Below, one piece after another: positions 34,430 through 43,661 of a DNA stretch of 64,000 bases; position 1 is the stretch's first letter; the number at the start of each line of letters is the position of its first letter. Origin of the DNA: CBDIHP01 sp965279195 (GTDB lineage Bacteria; Planctomycetota; Planctomycetia; Isosphaerales; Isosphaeraceae); contig CBDIHP010000032.1 of the NCBI GenBank assembly GCA_965279195.1, positions 1-64,000 of the forward strand. The letters run 5' to 3'. The notes beneath the pieces were generated by a model, which was not told where the DNA came from, made no database searches, and worked only from the letters and a program-made list of their open reading frames with translations. Made by a program: the position numbers and the translations under genes.

Positions 34430-34528
34430 GACGGTTGACGGCGGGCCCGGATTGGGTTCGTTCCGTCAAAAATGGAGAGGCAAGAGGCCTGGCGGATTGC
34501 TACCAAGCCTTAACCCTTGAAGACCATC

Positions 34529-35680
34529 ATGACCCTCGACGACGAAACTCTGCTCTCCGGCTACCTGGACGACGAACTCGACGCGGCCGAGCGTCAGGCC
34601 GTCGAACTCGCCATCCAGGCCGACCCGTCGCTGGCCGATCGGCTCCGCGAGCTGTCGGGCGCCCGCGAGCTCTTGGGTGGGCTGGGCCGGCCGCGTTGCC
34701 CCGTGGACCTGACCGCCTCGGTCCTGAACCGGATCCCCTCCGGCGTCGGGCGGTCGGCCTGGGCGTCCCGGCGCGGCAAACTCGTCCCCCTGGTGGTCTC
34801 GGTGGGTGCGATCGCCGCGAGCACGCTCGCAGTCGTGTTCCGCCTCCCCGCCCGCCCGCCGGCCGATCACGCGGCCGGCCCGGTCTTGGCCATCGCGAGG
34901 GCGGGCTCGCCGGACCCGATCGCCCCGAGCCCGACCGTCGTCGCCGATGCCCGCCCTGAGGTCCTCACGGTCGCGCCCACCGCGGCCGAGGTGTCGGCCG
35001 CCCGCGAGGCCCACATCGTCGCGACCGACCGCGACGCCGAACGGCTCCGCGAGCTACTCCGCCGGCCGGACGCCACCCGGGTCTTCATCCTCGCCGACGC
35101 GCTCGACGTGCCGAGGCAGTTGACCGAGGTGATCGAAGGGACCGCGCGGAAATCGGCCGACTTCGGCCGGATCTTCATCCAGCAAGGTGTCGTGATCGAC
35201 CCGGACAACCCCGGCGAGGCGACGGTCTTCGCGATGGTGATGGATCGCCGCGAGCGGGAGCAATTCCTCAGGCGAATCAACGACCTGAGGCCGAGCGAGC
35301 CGCAGGGCGTCCGGCCGGAAGTGCTGGCCCAGCTCAACGACCTGCCTGACGCGACGATGGTCGCGGGCAAGGCCGCGGCCGGGCTCGACATGCCGCCCCG
35401 GGAGGTCGGGGCGATGGCCCTCAAGGCCCACCCGCTGCCCCCGGATCGTCAGGTCGTCGAGGGCGGCCACTCCGGCGGCGAGACCCATCGCGGAATTGCC
35501 GGTCGCGACGATCGGGCGGATCGGAAATCCGACGCGCTCGCGTCACACGATCGCGAACGGGCCCCATCTCCTGAAGTCACGACCGACCAGGCTCGGGCTG
35601 AAGGTCTTCGGGACCCCGACGGGCCGGGGCTGGTCCTCGTCTGGGTGAGCAAGGATGCCCGGAACGACCCGACGCGTTGA
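34529..35680 (+). CDS. membrane-anchored anti-sigma factor, no zinc motif
   Basis: 383 residues from the ATG at 34529 (a TTG at 34517 is less likely). The N-terminal ~65 residues, with LLSGYLDDELDAAERQAVE, are an anti-sigma domain without the HxxxCxxC zinc ligands. One transmembrane helix lies at ~88-108, and the rest would be periplasmic, with a Pro/Ala-rich linker and a folded region (~165-300, FILADALDVPRQLTEVIEG). It should hold the ECF factor upstream inactive until an envelope signal releases it. The Gld-type ABC genes follow after 43 bases and may belong to the same transcript. Confidence 0.8.
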   Translation: MTLDDETLLSGYLDDELDAAERQAVELAIQADPSLADRLRELSGARELLGGLGRPRCPVDLTASVLNRIPSGVGRSAWASRRGKLVPLVVSVGAIAASTLAVVFRLPARPPADHAAGPVLAIARAGSPDPIAPSPTVVADARPEVLTVAPTAAEVSAAREAHIVATDRDAERLRELLRRPDATRVFILADALDVPRQLTEVIEGTARKSADFGRIFIQQGVVIDPDNPGEATVFAMVMDRREREQFLRRINDLRPSEPQGVRPEVLAQLNDLPDATMVAGKAAAGLDMPPREVGAMALKAHPLPPDRQVVEGGHSGGETHRGIAGRDDRADRKSDALASHDRERAPSPEVTTDQARAEGLRDPDGPGLVLVWVSKDARNDPTR

Positions 35681-35723
35681 GCATCGCGGTCCATCGGCCA
35701 CTCGCGAGAATCGATCGGGTCCC

Positions 35724-36680
35724 ATGATCGAAGTCGAGCAGCTCAGCAAAGAGTACGGATCGATCCGGGCTGTCCACGGCCTGAACTTCCGGATCGGCCG
35801 GGGCGAGGTCGTGGGGTTCCTCGGGCCCAACGGGGCGGGGAAGACCACGACCATGCGGATGCTCACGACCTTCCTCCCGCCCAGTTCCGGGCGGGCGAGG
35901 CTCGCGGGGCATGACGTCCTGGATGATCCGATCGAGGTCCGGCGCCGGGTGGGATACCTGCCCGAGAACGTGCCGCTCTATCCCGAGATGCGGATCGCGG
36001 ATTACCTCGATTACCGCGCCCGGCTCAAGGACATCCCCCGGACGCGACGCCGGGCGGCGATCGAGCGGGCGATGGAGCGTTGCCAGCTCGTCGAGAACCG
36101 GCGGCGGTTGATCGGGCACCTCTCACGCGGGTTCCGCCAGCGCGTGGGGCTCGCGGATGCCATCCTGCACGAGCCGGACATCCTGATCCTCGACGAGCCG
36201 ACGGCGGGCCTGGACCCGATCCAGATCCGCGACGTCCGGGCCCTGATCAAGGAACTGGGCCGGGAGCACACCGTCCTCCTCTCGACGCACATCATGTCCG
36301 AGGTCGAGGCGGTGTGCGGCCGTGTCCTGATGATCGTGAAGGGACGGATTGCCAGGGATGAGCCGCTCGACCGGCTTCAGTCCGATCAGGCCATCGTGAT
36401 CGAGGCGAGGGGCCCCTCTCAGCCGCTCCGCGATGCCCTGAGAGCCTACCCAGGCGTGACCCAGGTCGGGCTGGTGAGGACCGAGGGCGAGATCTCGGTT
36501 TACGAGGTCCGGACCGATCGGGACGCCGATCTCCGCGAGGCGCTCGCCCGGGTGGTGATGGATCGGAGCGTGGGGTTGATCGGCCTGGAACGACGTCGAT
36601 CGGACCTGGAGGACTGGTTCGTCGAGGCGGTCCGGGCCGCGTCCATCATCCAGATCCCCGACGCGTCGGAGGTGGCCTGA
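35724..36680 (+). CDS. GldA-like ABC transporter ATP-binding protein
   Basis: 318 residues from the ATG at 35724. Walker A GPNGAGKTT (34-42), the signature LSRGFRQRVGLA (~133), Walker B ILILDEP and the H-loop STHIMSEVE are all intact. The C-terminal ~90 residues form the extra domain seen in DUF4162/GldA-type ATPases. It powers the ABC-2 permease encoded one base downstream. In Bacteroidetes the homologous GldA-GldF-GldG complex is tied to gliding; in planctomycetes its role is unknown. Confidence 0.9.
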   Translation: MIEVEQLSKEYGSIRAVHGLNFRIGRGEVVGFLGPNGAGKTTTMRMLTTFLPPSSGRARLAGHDVLDDPIEVRRRVGYLPENVPLYPEMRIADYLDYRARLKDIPRTRRRAAIERAMERCQLVENRRRLIGHLSRGFRQRVGLADAILHEPDILILDEPTAGLDPIQIRDVRALIKELGREHTVLLSTHIMSEVEAVCGRVLMIVKGRIARDEPLDRLQSDQAIVIEARGPSQPLRDALRAYPGVTQVGLVRTEGEISVYEVRTDRDADLREALARVVMDRSVGLIGLERRRSDLEDWFVEAVRAASIIQIPDASEVA

Positions 36681-36681
36681 G

Positions 36682-37446
36682 ATGCGCCACGTCCCCACAC
36701 TCCTGAGGCGGGAACTCGCGGCCTACTTCCTGTCGCCCATGTGCTTCCTGTCGCTGCTCGCGTTCCAGGCCATCGCCTGGCTGAACTTCTGGGACCTGGT
36801 CGAGGTCCTGTCGCGCACCGGGGCCTCGCTCTCCGGCATGCGTGACCCGCTCAACACCTACATCGCGGGCAGCACGCCGTTCTGGATCGCGATCATGGTG
36901 GTGGTCCCGGCCCTGACCATGCGGCTGTTCGCCGAGGAGCGACGGTCGGGGACGATCGAGACGCTGCTCACGACGCCGATCCGGGAGTCCGAGATCGTGG
37001 TCGCGAAGTGGGCCGCGGGGCTAGTGATGTACGTCACGATGCTCCTCCCGTTCGCCCTCTATCTGCCCTTCCTCTACGTCCAGGGCCGGTATCCGTTCGA
37101 CCTCGGGCCGGTGGCCTCCCTGGGCATCGGGCTCGTGACGATGGGAATGATGTTCGTCTCGATCGGCGTGTTCTTCAGCGCATTGACCCGGAACCAGATC
37201 GTGGCGGCCATCTGGACGTTCGTCGCCCTGTTCCTCCTCGTGCTCCTCACGTACCTCGGCTACGACTACGCGTTGAGCCAGAGGTCGCCGTGGGCCGAGG
37301 CGATCCAGTTCTCAGCCGTCCTCTATCAGACGTATCTCTTCGGGACGGGGCAGCTCGACCTGCGATTCCTGGCCCTGCACCTATCGGTGACCGTCTTCAT
37401 GCTGTACCTGAGCACGAAGGTCCTGGAACTCCGCCGCGAGAGCTGA
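36682..37446 (+). CDS. ABC-2 type (GldF-like) permease
   Basis: 254 residues with six predicted transmembrane helices: ~12-35, ~60-80, ~108-130, ~138-165, ~170-190 and ~228-245. The phrase RLFAEERRSGTIETLLTTPI is the typical cytoplasmic coupling segment of ABC-2 permeases of the NosY/GldF type. It starts one base after the ATPase gene and is followed by the GldG-like gene 62 bases later, so the three belong together. Confidence 0.88.
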   Translation: MRHVPTLLRRELAAYFLSPMCFLSLLAFQAIAWLNFWDLVEVLSRTGASLSGMRDPLNTYIAGSTPFWIAIMVVVPALTMRLFAEERRSGTIETLLTTPIRESEIVVAKWAAGLVMYVTMLLPFALYLPFLYVQGRYPFDLGPVASLGIGLVTMGMMFVSIGVFFSALTRNQIVAAIWTFVALFLLVLLTYLGYDYALSQRSPWAEAIQFSAVLYQTYLFGTGQLDLRFLALHLSVTVFMLYLSTKVLELRRES

Positions 37447-37508
37447 GCGGCGTGGTCGGGGATCCTGTCGGCGAAGGCACGTCCGCGCGACCTGGGGGTG
37501 AGCGAACG

Positions 37509-39326
37509 ATGGGGCAGTCGCTGGTCGAATTCCTGTCGCGCAGCGAGGTGGTCGCGGGGGCCCTCTCGATCGTGGCCTGGTTGGTCCTGACCTGGATGAT
37601 CCGGGGCGTCCCGATCGGCCAGGCGGCCCCGGGTGACGGCCCGTCGGCGCCCTCTTCGGGATACCGCGACCGGGTCGTGCTCGCCGCCGTGGTGGGCTTC
37701 CTCCTCGTGTTGCTGGGCGCGCTGATCGCGGTCAACCAGGGGGTGCCCTGGTCGATCCCCGTGTTCCTCGCCGGCTTCGGGCTGATCCTGACCGTCCAGC
37801 GGATCAACGACCGTCACCGGCACAGCAGCCCGACCCTCCGGCGCGTGGCGGCCTTCTCGAATGTCGCGATGAACACGTCCTTGCTGGCCGGGGTGCTGGT
37901 GGTCGCCAACGCGATCCTGTTCCGCGTCGGCGGGCGGCCGATCGACCTCACTCACGACGCTTCGTATTCGATCTCCTCCCAGACGACCAACATCCTCCGG
38001 GGGCTGGAGAAGCCCGTCCGGTTCGTCGTCTTCCACGGGCGGAGTGCGTCCTCCCGGCAGCAGCTCGACCGGGTCCGGCAGCTCCTCTCGCTTTATCAAC
38101 GGAGTCGACCGGATCGGATCCGGATCGAGTACGTCAACCAGTTCGAGGCCCTGACCGAGTTCCAGGAGCTCGCCAAGCGCGTGCCCGACGTCGCCGCCGC
38201 CAACGGCGACGGGCTGGTCATCGAATACGGCGAGGACGGCGAGGCCCGGCGGGCGACGATCACCAATCCGGAACTCTTCGAAGTCCCGCGCGATGGGGCA
38301 TCGGCCACGGGCCGCTACGCGTCGAGCTTCCAGGGCGAGAATGTCCTGACCTCGACGCTCGTCCGGCTGATCGAGGGCAAGTCGATCCAGGTCGGGTTTA
38401 CGCAGGGGCACGGCGAGCCCGCACTCGACGAACTCGGCGCGGATCGAGAAGGGCTGGGGCTCTGGAGGTCCCGGCTCGTGTCGGTCGGCGTCAGCCCGAC
38501 CGCCGTGGATCTGGTCCGCGCATCCGTGCCGAATGAGGTCCAGCTCCTCGCGATCGTCGGACCCAAGAACGCCTTCCTGCCCGATGAGGTCCGGCGGCTT
38601 CGCGAGTTCGTCCAGCGCGGGGGGCGGCTGATTGTCCTCCTCGACGGGACCGCCAGGGCGGGCCTGGAGGACTTCCTCCGGACGTTCAACATCGAGTTCG
38701 GGCCCGGGATCGTGATCGACCCGGCGTTCAATTTCAACCGGGTCCCCGAGTTCTGCTTCGCCGGCATCGGCCGCAACGAGACGCATCCGGTGATCGCCTC
38801 ACTCGCCGGCCAGTCGATCCTGGTGCCGACGGCCTCGCCGATCCGGATCCTCGGGGCGGGGCAGAATGCGGGGGCCAGTTCGACCTCGAATCCCGGCATC
38901 GAGGTGCGGCCGATCCTCCAGACCTCGGTGCAGTCGTGGGCGGAGACCGATCTGACCACCCGACCGCCGCGCCGGGATCCGGGCAAGGATCTGTTTGGTC
39001 CGGTCACGGTCGGCGTGGCGGCGTCGGAGAAGGCTCTCGACGGCAAGTCGCCCGCCGACCCGAAGCTCGTCCTGATCTCCAGCCGGTTCCTGCCGCAGAA
39101 TTCGATCCTCCAGAACTGGCCGCCGAACCTCGACCTGCTCCTCAATTCGATGTACTGGCTGCGGGGCAAGCCCGAGCGCCTGGGGATCGCCCCCAAGACG
39201 CACGTCAGCCCCCTGTTCGTGGCCGATCCAGGGCTCAAGCGCCGCCTCGTCCTCGTCCCGACGACGCTCGCCATCACGCTCATCATCGGCCTCGGCGTGA
39301 CCGTCTACCTGAGCCGCCGAGAGTAG
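37509..39326 (+). CDS. GldG-like membrane protein of the ABC cassette
   Basis: 605 residues from the ATG at 37509. Helices lie at ~15-35, ~63-82, ~84-102 and ~125-145, followed by a large soluble region opening with SYSISSQTTNILRGLEKPVR, the start of the GldG/IFT52-like ABC_transp_aux domain. A final helix at ~583-600 anchors the C-terminus. The large domain would be outside the cytoplasm. The GGGGTG site eight bases upstream supports the start. Proteins of this kind always accompany GldA/GldF-type transporters. Confidence 0.85.
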   Translation: MGQSLVEFLSRSEVVAGALSIVAWLVLTWMIRGVPIGQAAPGDGPSAPSSGYRDRVVLAAVVGFLLVLLGALIAVNQGVPWSIPVFLAGFGLILTVQRINDRHRHSSPTLRRVAAFSNVAMNTSLLAGVLVVANAILFRVGGRPIDLTHDASYSISSQTTNILRGLEKPVRFVVFHGRSASSRQQLDRVRQLLSLYQRSRPDRIRIEYVNQFEALTEFQELAKRVPDVAAANGDGLVIEYGEDGEARRATITNPELFEVPRDGASATGRYASSFQGENVLTSTLVRLIEGKSIQVGFTQGHGEPALDELGADREGLGLWRSRLVSVGVSPTAVDLVRASVPNEVQLLAIVGPKNAFLPDEVRRLREFVQRGGRLIVLLDGTARAGLEDFLRTFNIEFGPGIVIDPAFNFNRVPEFCFAGIGRNETHPVIASLAGQSILVPTASPIRILGAGQNAGASSTSNPGIEVRPILQTSVQSWAETDLTTRPPRRDPGKDLFGPVTVGVAASEKALDGKSPADPKLVLISSRFLPQNSILQNWPPNLDLLLNSMYWLRGKPERLGIAPKTHVSPLFVADPGLKRRLVLVPTTLAITLIIGLGVTVYLSRRE

Positions 39327-39392
39327 GTCGCGTCCCCTGATCGTACCCGGTCGTCCTGGCGAATCCGACCCTCCTTTCTGCTGGCCCGACCC

Positions 39393-41744
39393 ATGAAATC
39401 ACGCGGAACTCCCATCCTCCTGGGCCTCTTCTTCCTCGGGATGGTCGGCTACTGGTATCTGGACCGGGGGATTCTCCCCGAGCGGGAACGAAAGCGCCGC
39501 GCGGGGGGGCGAGTCCTCTCCGAACTGCTCGACACCCGCCCGGATGACCTTCGCATGGTCGTGATCCGCGACCCGAAGGAGAAGCCGGTCGTCTTCGAAC
39601 GCCGGGGCCCGACGGCCTGGCAGATGCTCGAGCCGATCGACGTGGCGGCCGACCCCTCGCAGGTGGAGACCCTGGCGTTCACCCTCAAGGAGATGACCCG
39701 CATCCCCGAGGCGGGGGCGATCGAGGACACCTCGAAGCTGGCCGACTACGGACTGGCCAGCCCCGAGAAGACGATCGAACTCTGGGGCCAGGACCTCTCG
39801 CAGCCCCTGGTGACCCTGGACTTCGGCGCCCGCAACGTCAACCGCCGGTTCGTGAAGGTTCGGGGCCGCGACGCGATCGAGGTCGTGGATGGTCGGTCCC
39901 TGGACGCCGTGGATTTGCCGGTCTCCCGCTGGCGCGACCATCAACTCCTGCGGCTCTCCACCTTCCAGATCGCCGGGCTGACGGTGAAGGGCGAGGGCCG
40001 CGACCTGCAACTCCGTCGCTCCAAGGACCACTGGCGGATCAATCAGCCTGCGAAGGTCGTCGCCGAGGACGCCAGGGTCGAGAGTCTGCTGTCCGAGATC
40101 GCGTCGCTCAAGGTCGCGAACGAGGCCGGATTCGTCGCGGACGATGCGAAGGATCTCGCGGCGTTCGGCCTCGACACGCCCCGGGCGACCGTCTCCCTCT
40201 CCGTCCTCCAGCGCGACGGTTCAACGAAGGACGTCGAGTTCCAGGTTGGCAAGGGTTCGGAGAAGGAGAAGGGCAAGGTCTACGTCAAGCGGTCGGATCA
40301 GGACGACGTCCTCCTGGTGGACGGCAAGGCCCTCGAAAATCTGGGCCGGGAGTTCCAGTCGCTCCGGAGCCAGCGGCTGTTCGACTTTCTGCCGGCCGTG
40401 GTCACCGCGGTCGAGATCCAGACGCCGGAGCAGACGCTCGTCTTCGCCAAGGAGCGCCGCGAATGGTCGCTCATCAAGCCGGGCCAGTCGAAGGTCGAGC
40501 CCAGGGCGATGGCCGACTTCCTCAAGCAACTGGCCGAGTTGCAGACGAGCGTCTTCCTCGACGAGAAGTCGGCGCCGGGGAACGGCCTCGACTCTCCGGG
40601 TTTCGTGATCAAGGCGTGGGTCGGAGCGACGGACCTCCCTCCGAAGGCCGTCGAGCCCACCGGCCCGCCGCGCGGCGAGGTCCGGCTCGGGCGCCGCGAT
40701 GCGGGCAAGCGGGTCGTCTATGCGAGGCTGCCGGGGGACGAATCGACCGTCCTGGCCGTGCCCGACAAGTTCCTCGAGTCGGTCCCTCGCTCTGCGTTTT
40801 CGATGCGCGAGCGGATCGTCCTCCGGCTCGACCCCGCGCAGCTCGATACGGTGACGCTCGACCGTCACACAGGTTCTCTGAGCATGCGGGCCCCGTCCGA
40901 TCCGTCCGACGGCGGCCTCTGGCAGGTCATCAAGCCGAACGCGGGCGCGACCGATCCCGAGACCCTGGGACGCCTCTTCGCGCTCCTGACCGGCGTGCCG
41001 GCGGAGGCGTACATCGCGGAGAATGTGGCCGACCTGTCGAAGTACGGGCTCAAGGTCCCGGCGCTCCGGTTCTCCTGGACAAGCCGGCCGCCGTCGGCGA
41101 CGCCCGAGAAGCCGAAACCGGGCGTGCCCGCCCTCCAGCGCGGCCCCGAGACCGGGGCGATCCTCCTGGGCGAGCCCGTCCCCGGCAAGGACGGGGCGAG
41201 GTACGCCATGATCGAGGGCAAGCCGACCGTCTTCGCGATGGCGGGGGCCCTCGTCCGGATCTTCGAGGCGGAGTTCCGCGACCGGCTGGTCGTGAGCTTC
41301 CCCATGGAGAAGGTGAAGCGGGTCGTGTTCCGGTGGCCGAACCTGGGCCTGGCGCTGGTGCCGCCGCCGAAGGATCGGGCCGGCGAGCCCTGGCAGTTCG
41401 ACGGGCCGATCGTCGCCCAGCCGGGTTTCGACACCGCGCGAGTCGGCGGCCTGGTCAAGCTGCTGTCGGACCTCAAGACCGAGCGATTCACCCTGCCGCC
41501 GGGCAAGATCCCGGCCGACACGGGGCTGGATTCCCCCCGCCTGAGGATCGAGATCTACTTCGACGAAGGGATCCCGCCGCGCGTCCTCCGTCTGGGGCGT
41601 TCAAACGGGAATGGCTCGTTGTTCTCCACCAATGAGCCGGGCCCGCTCGGCCCCGTCTTTTTGCTGGGCGAGGACGTCTGGAATGAGTGGCTCAGGCCGG
41701 CGAAGCTCGGCGACGAACTGCCGTCGGACGTGTTCGCGAAGTAG
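39393..41744 (+). CDS. DUF4340 protein of the Gld-type ABC cassette
   Basis: 783 residues with one N-terminal transmembrane helix (~8-26) and a large exported part. The phrases VVFERRGPTAWQMLEPIDVAAD, SKLADYGLASPEKTIELWG and AKDLAAFGLDTPRATVSL are typical of DUF4340, which occurs repeatedly here, in at least three stretches (around 60-160, 200-320 and 550-760). Such proteins follow GldG homologues in many bacteria; their job is unknown, and the multiplied beta-rich domains suggest binding of an extracytoplasmic partner. The gene lies 66 bases after the GldG-like gene. Confidence 0.85.
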   Translation: MKSRGTPILLGLFFLGMVGYWYLDRGILPERERKRRAGGRVLSELLDTRPDDLRMVVIRDPKEKPVVFERRGPTAWQMLEPIDVAADPSQVETLAFTLKEMTRIPEAGAIEDTSKLADYGLASPEKTIELWGQDLSQPLVTLDFGARNVNRRFVKVRGRDAIEVVDGRSLDAVDLPVSRWRDHQLLRLSTFQIAGLTVKGEGRDLQLRRSKDHWRINQPAKVVAEDARVESLLSEIASLKVANEAGFVADDAKDLAAFGLDTPRATVSLSVLQRDGSTKDVEFQVGKGSEKEKGKVYVKRSDQDDVLLVDGKALENLGREFQSLRSQRLFDFLPAVVTAVEIQTPEQTLVFAKERREWSLIKPGQSKVEPRAMADFLKQLAELQTSVFLDEKSAPGNGLDSPGFVIKAWVGATDLPPKAVEPTGPPRGEVRLGRRDAGKRVVYARLPGDESTVLAVPDKFLESVPRSAFSMRERIVLRLDPAQLDTVTLDRHTGSLSMRAPSDPSDGGLWQVIKPNAGATDPETLGRLFALLTGVPAEAYIAENVADLSKYGLKVPALRFSWTSRPPSATPEKPKPGVPALQRGPETGAILLGEPVPGKDGARYAMIEGKPTVFAMAGALVRIFEAEFRDRLVVSFPMEKVKRVVFRWPNLGLALVPPPKDRAGEPWQFDGPIVAQPGFDTARVGGLVKLLSDLKTERFTLPPGKIPADTGLDSPRLRIEIYFDEGIPPRVLRLGRSNGNGSLFSTNEPGPLGPVFLLGEDVWNEWLRPAKLGDELPSDVFAK

Positions 41745-41752
41745 CGGTCGAG

Positions 41753-41781
41753 TTGGCCGGGAAGGCACGGCGCTGTATATA
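41753..41781 (+). promoter_or_regulatory. candidate promoter of the def-fmt pair
   Basis: TTGGCC (41753-41758) and TATATA (41776-41781) are 17 bases apart, in a conspicuously AT-rich patch. Transcription would start near 41788, about 64 bases before the def start codon. Confidence 0.4.
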
Positions 41782-41851
41782 TAGGGTTCTAGGGGCGGCA
41801 TGAGGTCGCCGTCCTCTTCGGGTCGTTCGCCTGTCGGTCGGAGCGTGTCCT

Positions 41852-42547
41852 TTGCTGCATATCGTGCCATTCCCGCACCCCGCATTGCGGTTCGAGTCGA
41901 AGCCGGTCCTGAGGATCGACGAACGCCTCCGTCGCACGGTCCGGCACATGTTCGACGCGATGTACGACGCCAGGGGGATCGGTCTCGCCGCGAACCAGGT
42001 CGGCGTGCCGCTCCGGTTCTTCATCCTGAACCTGACCGCCGACCCCGAGCAGAAGGACAAGGAACTCGTCTTCATCAACCCCGAGATCGTCAAGCGGCAC
42101 TCGACCGAGGAGAACGAGGAGGGCTGCCTCAGCTTCCCGGGGCTCTACTCGCCGGTGCTACGGGCGAGACGGATCCGCGTCCGGGCGTATAACCTCCAGG
42201 GGGAGGAGGTCGAGTACGATGCCGACGACCTCTTCGGACGGGCGATCCAGCACGAGACGGACCACCTCGACGGCAAACTGTTCGTCGACTACCTCCCCTC
42301 CGCCGGGACCAAGCAGGTCGAGCCCCTGATCCAGAAGATCGAGAAGAAGTACCGGACAGAGCAGGCGATGGGCTGGTATCCCTCCGATGAGGAGATCCGG
42401 GCCCGCCTGTCCCAGATGGCCAGCGACGGCATGGCCGACCCGGTCGGGCTCACCCAGTCGGGGTTCGATTACGGCAAGCCGGATGAAGCGGGGCCGGATG
42501 CCGAGGGCCTCCCCCCGGAAGCGGACCAAGACCAGGGGACCGCCTGA
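41852..42547 (+). CDS. def: peptide deformylase
   Basis: 231 residues from a TTG at 41852. The three metal-site motifs are complete: GIGLAANQVG (42-51), EEGCLSFPG with C92, and QHETDHLDG with H134, E135 and H138. It removes the formyl group from nascent proteins at the ribosome. It is longer than most deformylases because of a ~65-residue acidic, helical tail (from ~165). The fmt gene follows one base later, so the enzymes that add and remove the formyl group are co-expressed. Confidence 0.95.
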   Translation: MLHIVPFPHPALRFESKPVLRIDERLRRTVRHMFDAMYDARGIGLAANQVGVPLRFFILNLTADPEQKDKELVFINPEIVKRHSTEENEEGCLSFPGLYSPVLRARRIRVRAYNLQGEEVEYDADDLFGRAIQHETDHLDGKLFVDYLPSAGTKQVEPLIQKIEKKYRTEQAMGWYPSDEEIRARLSQMASDGMADPVGLTQSGFDYGKPDEAGPDAEGLPPEADQDQGTA

Positions 42548-42548
42548 C

Positions 42549-43499
42549 ATGGTCCCCCCGATCCGCATCATCATGCTCGGCACCGGTGACTTCGCCCTGC
42601 CGACCTTCGAGCATCTCCACTCGACCGGCCACGACGTCGTCGCGCTCATCACGCAACCCGACAGGCCGCAGGGGCGGAAGCAGGAACTCATCCCCAGCCG
42701 GATCAAGGTCTCGGCGCTGGGTAGGGACGTCCGGGTCGAGCAGCCCGAGAACGTCAACGCGCCCGAGTCGCTCGACCTCGTCCGCTCGATGTCGCCCGAC
42801 CTCCTCGTCACGGCCGCCTACGGCCAGATCCTCTCGGCCGACCTGCTCTCGATCCCCCGCCTCGGGGGGATCAACCTCCACGGCTCGATCCTGCCGTCAT
42901 ACCGCGGGGCGTCGCCGGTGGCGCGGGCGATCCAGAACGGCGATCCCGAGTCGGGCGTGACCGTGATCCAGATGTCCCCCCGGATCGACGCGGGCGGGAT
43001 GATCGCGGTGGCCCGGACCCCGATTCAGCCCGACGAGACGGCCGGGGATCTGGAGGAGCGGCTCGCGGAACTGGGGGCGCCCCTGATCGCCGAGTGCGTC
43101 GCAAAGGTCGCCGCCGGGACCGCCCGGATCCTGCCCCAGGAATCGGCCAGGGTCACGAGGGCGCCGAAGCTCAAGAAGGAGGACGGCCGGGTCGACTGGT
43201 CGAAGCCCGCCCAGGCGATCCACGACCTCGTCCGGGCGATGCACCCCTGGCCGATGGCCGACACGGTCTGGAGGCGTCCCGGCGGGGCCGAGCCGATGAG
43301 GCTGATCCTCCACAGAACCCGCGTCGAGCCCGGCGAGGGCGAGCCCGGCCGGTTGATCGAGGCCCGGGGCGACCGGATGGTCGTGGCCGCCGGGTCGGGG
43401 GCCGTCCGGATCCTGGAGATCCAGCCGGTCGGGAAGAAGCCCCTGCCCGTCGGGGAGTTCCTCAAGGGCTACAGGCTCGAAGGCGAGACCCTCGGCTGA
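42549..43499 (+). CDS. fmt: methionyl-tRNA formyltransferase
   Basis: 316 residues from the ATG at 42549. The formyltransferase fold is shown by IIMLGTGDFALPTFEHL, the folate-site phrase INLHGSILPSYRGASP and the catalytic aspartate segment SPRIDAGGMIA. The C-terminal OB-like domain follows from ~205. It formylates initiator Met-tRNA with 10-formyltetrahydrofolate. It is coupled to def upstream. The sequence GAGGCCCGGGG near 43364 is read through in frame, which is useful when judging the two frame breaks elsewhere at the same sequence. Confidence 0.95.
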   Translation: MVPPIRIIMLGTGDFALPTFEHLHSTGHDVVALITQPDRPQGRKQELIPSRIKVSALGRDVRVEQPENVNAPESLDLVRSMSPDLLVTAAYGQILSADLLSIPRLGGINLHGSILPSYRGASPVARAIQNGDPESGVTVIQMSPRIDAGGMIAVARTPIQPDETAGDLEERLAELGAPLIAECVAKVAAGTARILPQESARVTRAPKLKKEDGRVDWSKPAQAIHDLVRAMHPWPMADTVWRRPGGAEPMRLILHRTRVEPGEGEPGRLIEARGDRMVVAAGSGAVRILEIQPVGKKPLPVGEFLKGYRLEGETLG

Positions 43500-43512
43500 C
43501 CTCCCGATTCGG

Positions 43513-43541
43513 TAGGCAGTCCGGACGGGATTTGCTAGACT
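43513..43541 (+). promoter_or_regulatory. weak candidate promoter of miaB
   Basis: TAGGCA (43513-43518) and TAGACT (43536-43541) are 17 bases apart, each with four of six consensus matches. The expected leader is about 115 bases. Evidence is limited to this pattern and the 162-bp gap after fmt. Confidence 0.25.
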
Positions 43542-43661
43542 CTTTCTGGAGAAACGCGGTTGGGCTGGCATCGCCTCCAATCGGATCGACGCTCTCCGGG
43601 TTCCATGACGCTCGCATGGGTTGATACCCCGGTCGAATAGGCTCACGGAGCCTGGATACAC

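Noticed and set aside
37008..37508. An N-terminal extension of the GldG-like gene back to 37008
   Set aside because: It overlaps the permease gene in another frame and has no family features; the ATG at 37509 has a ribosome site and starts with a membrane helix.
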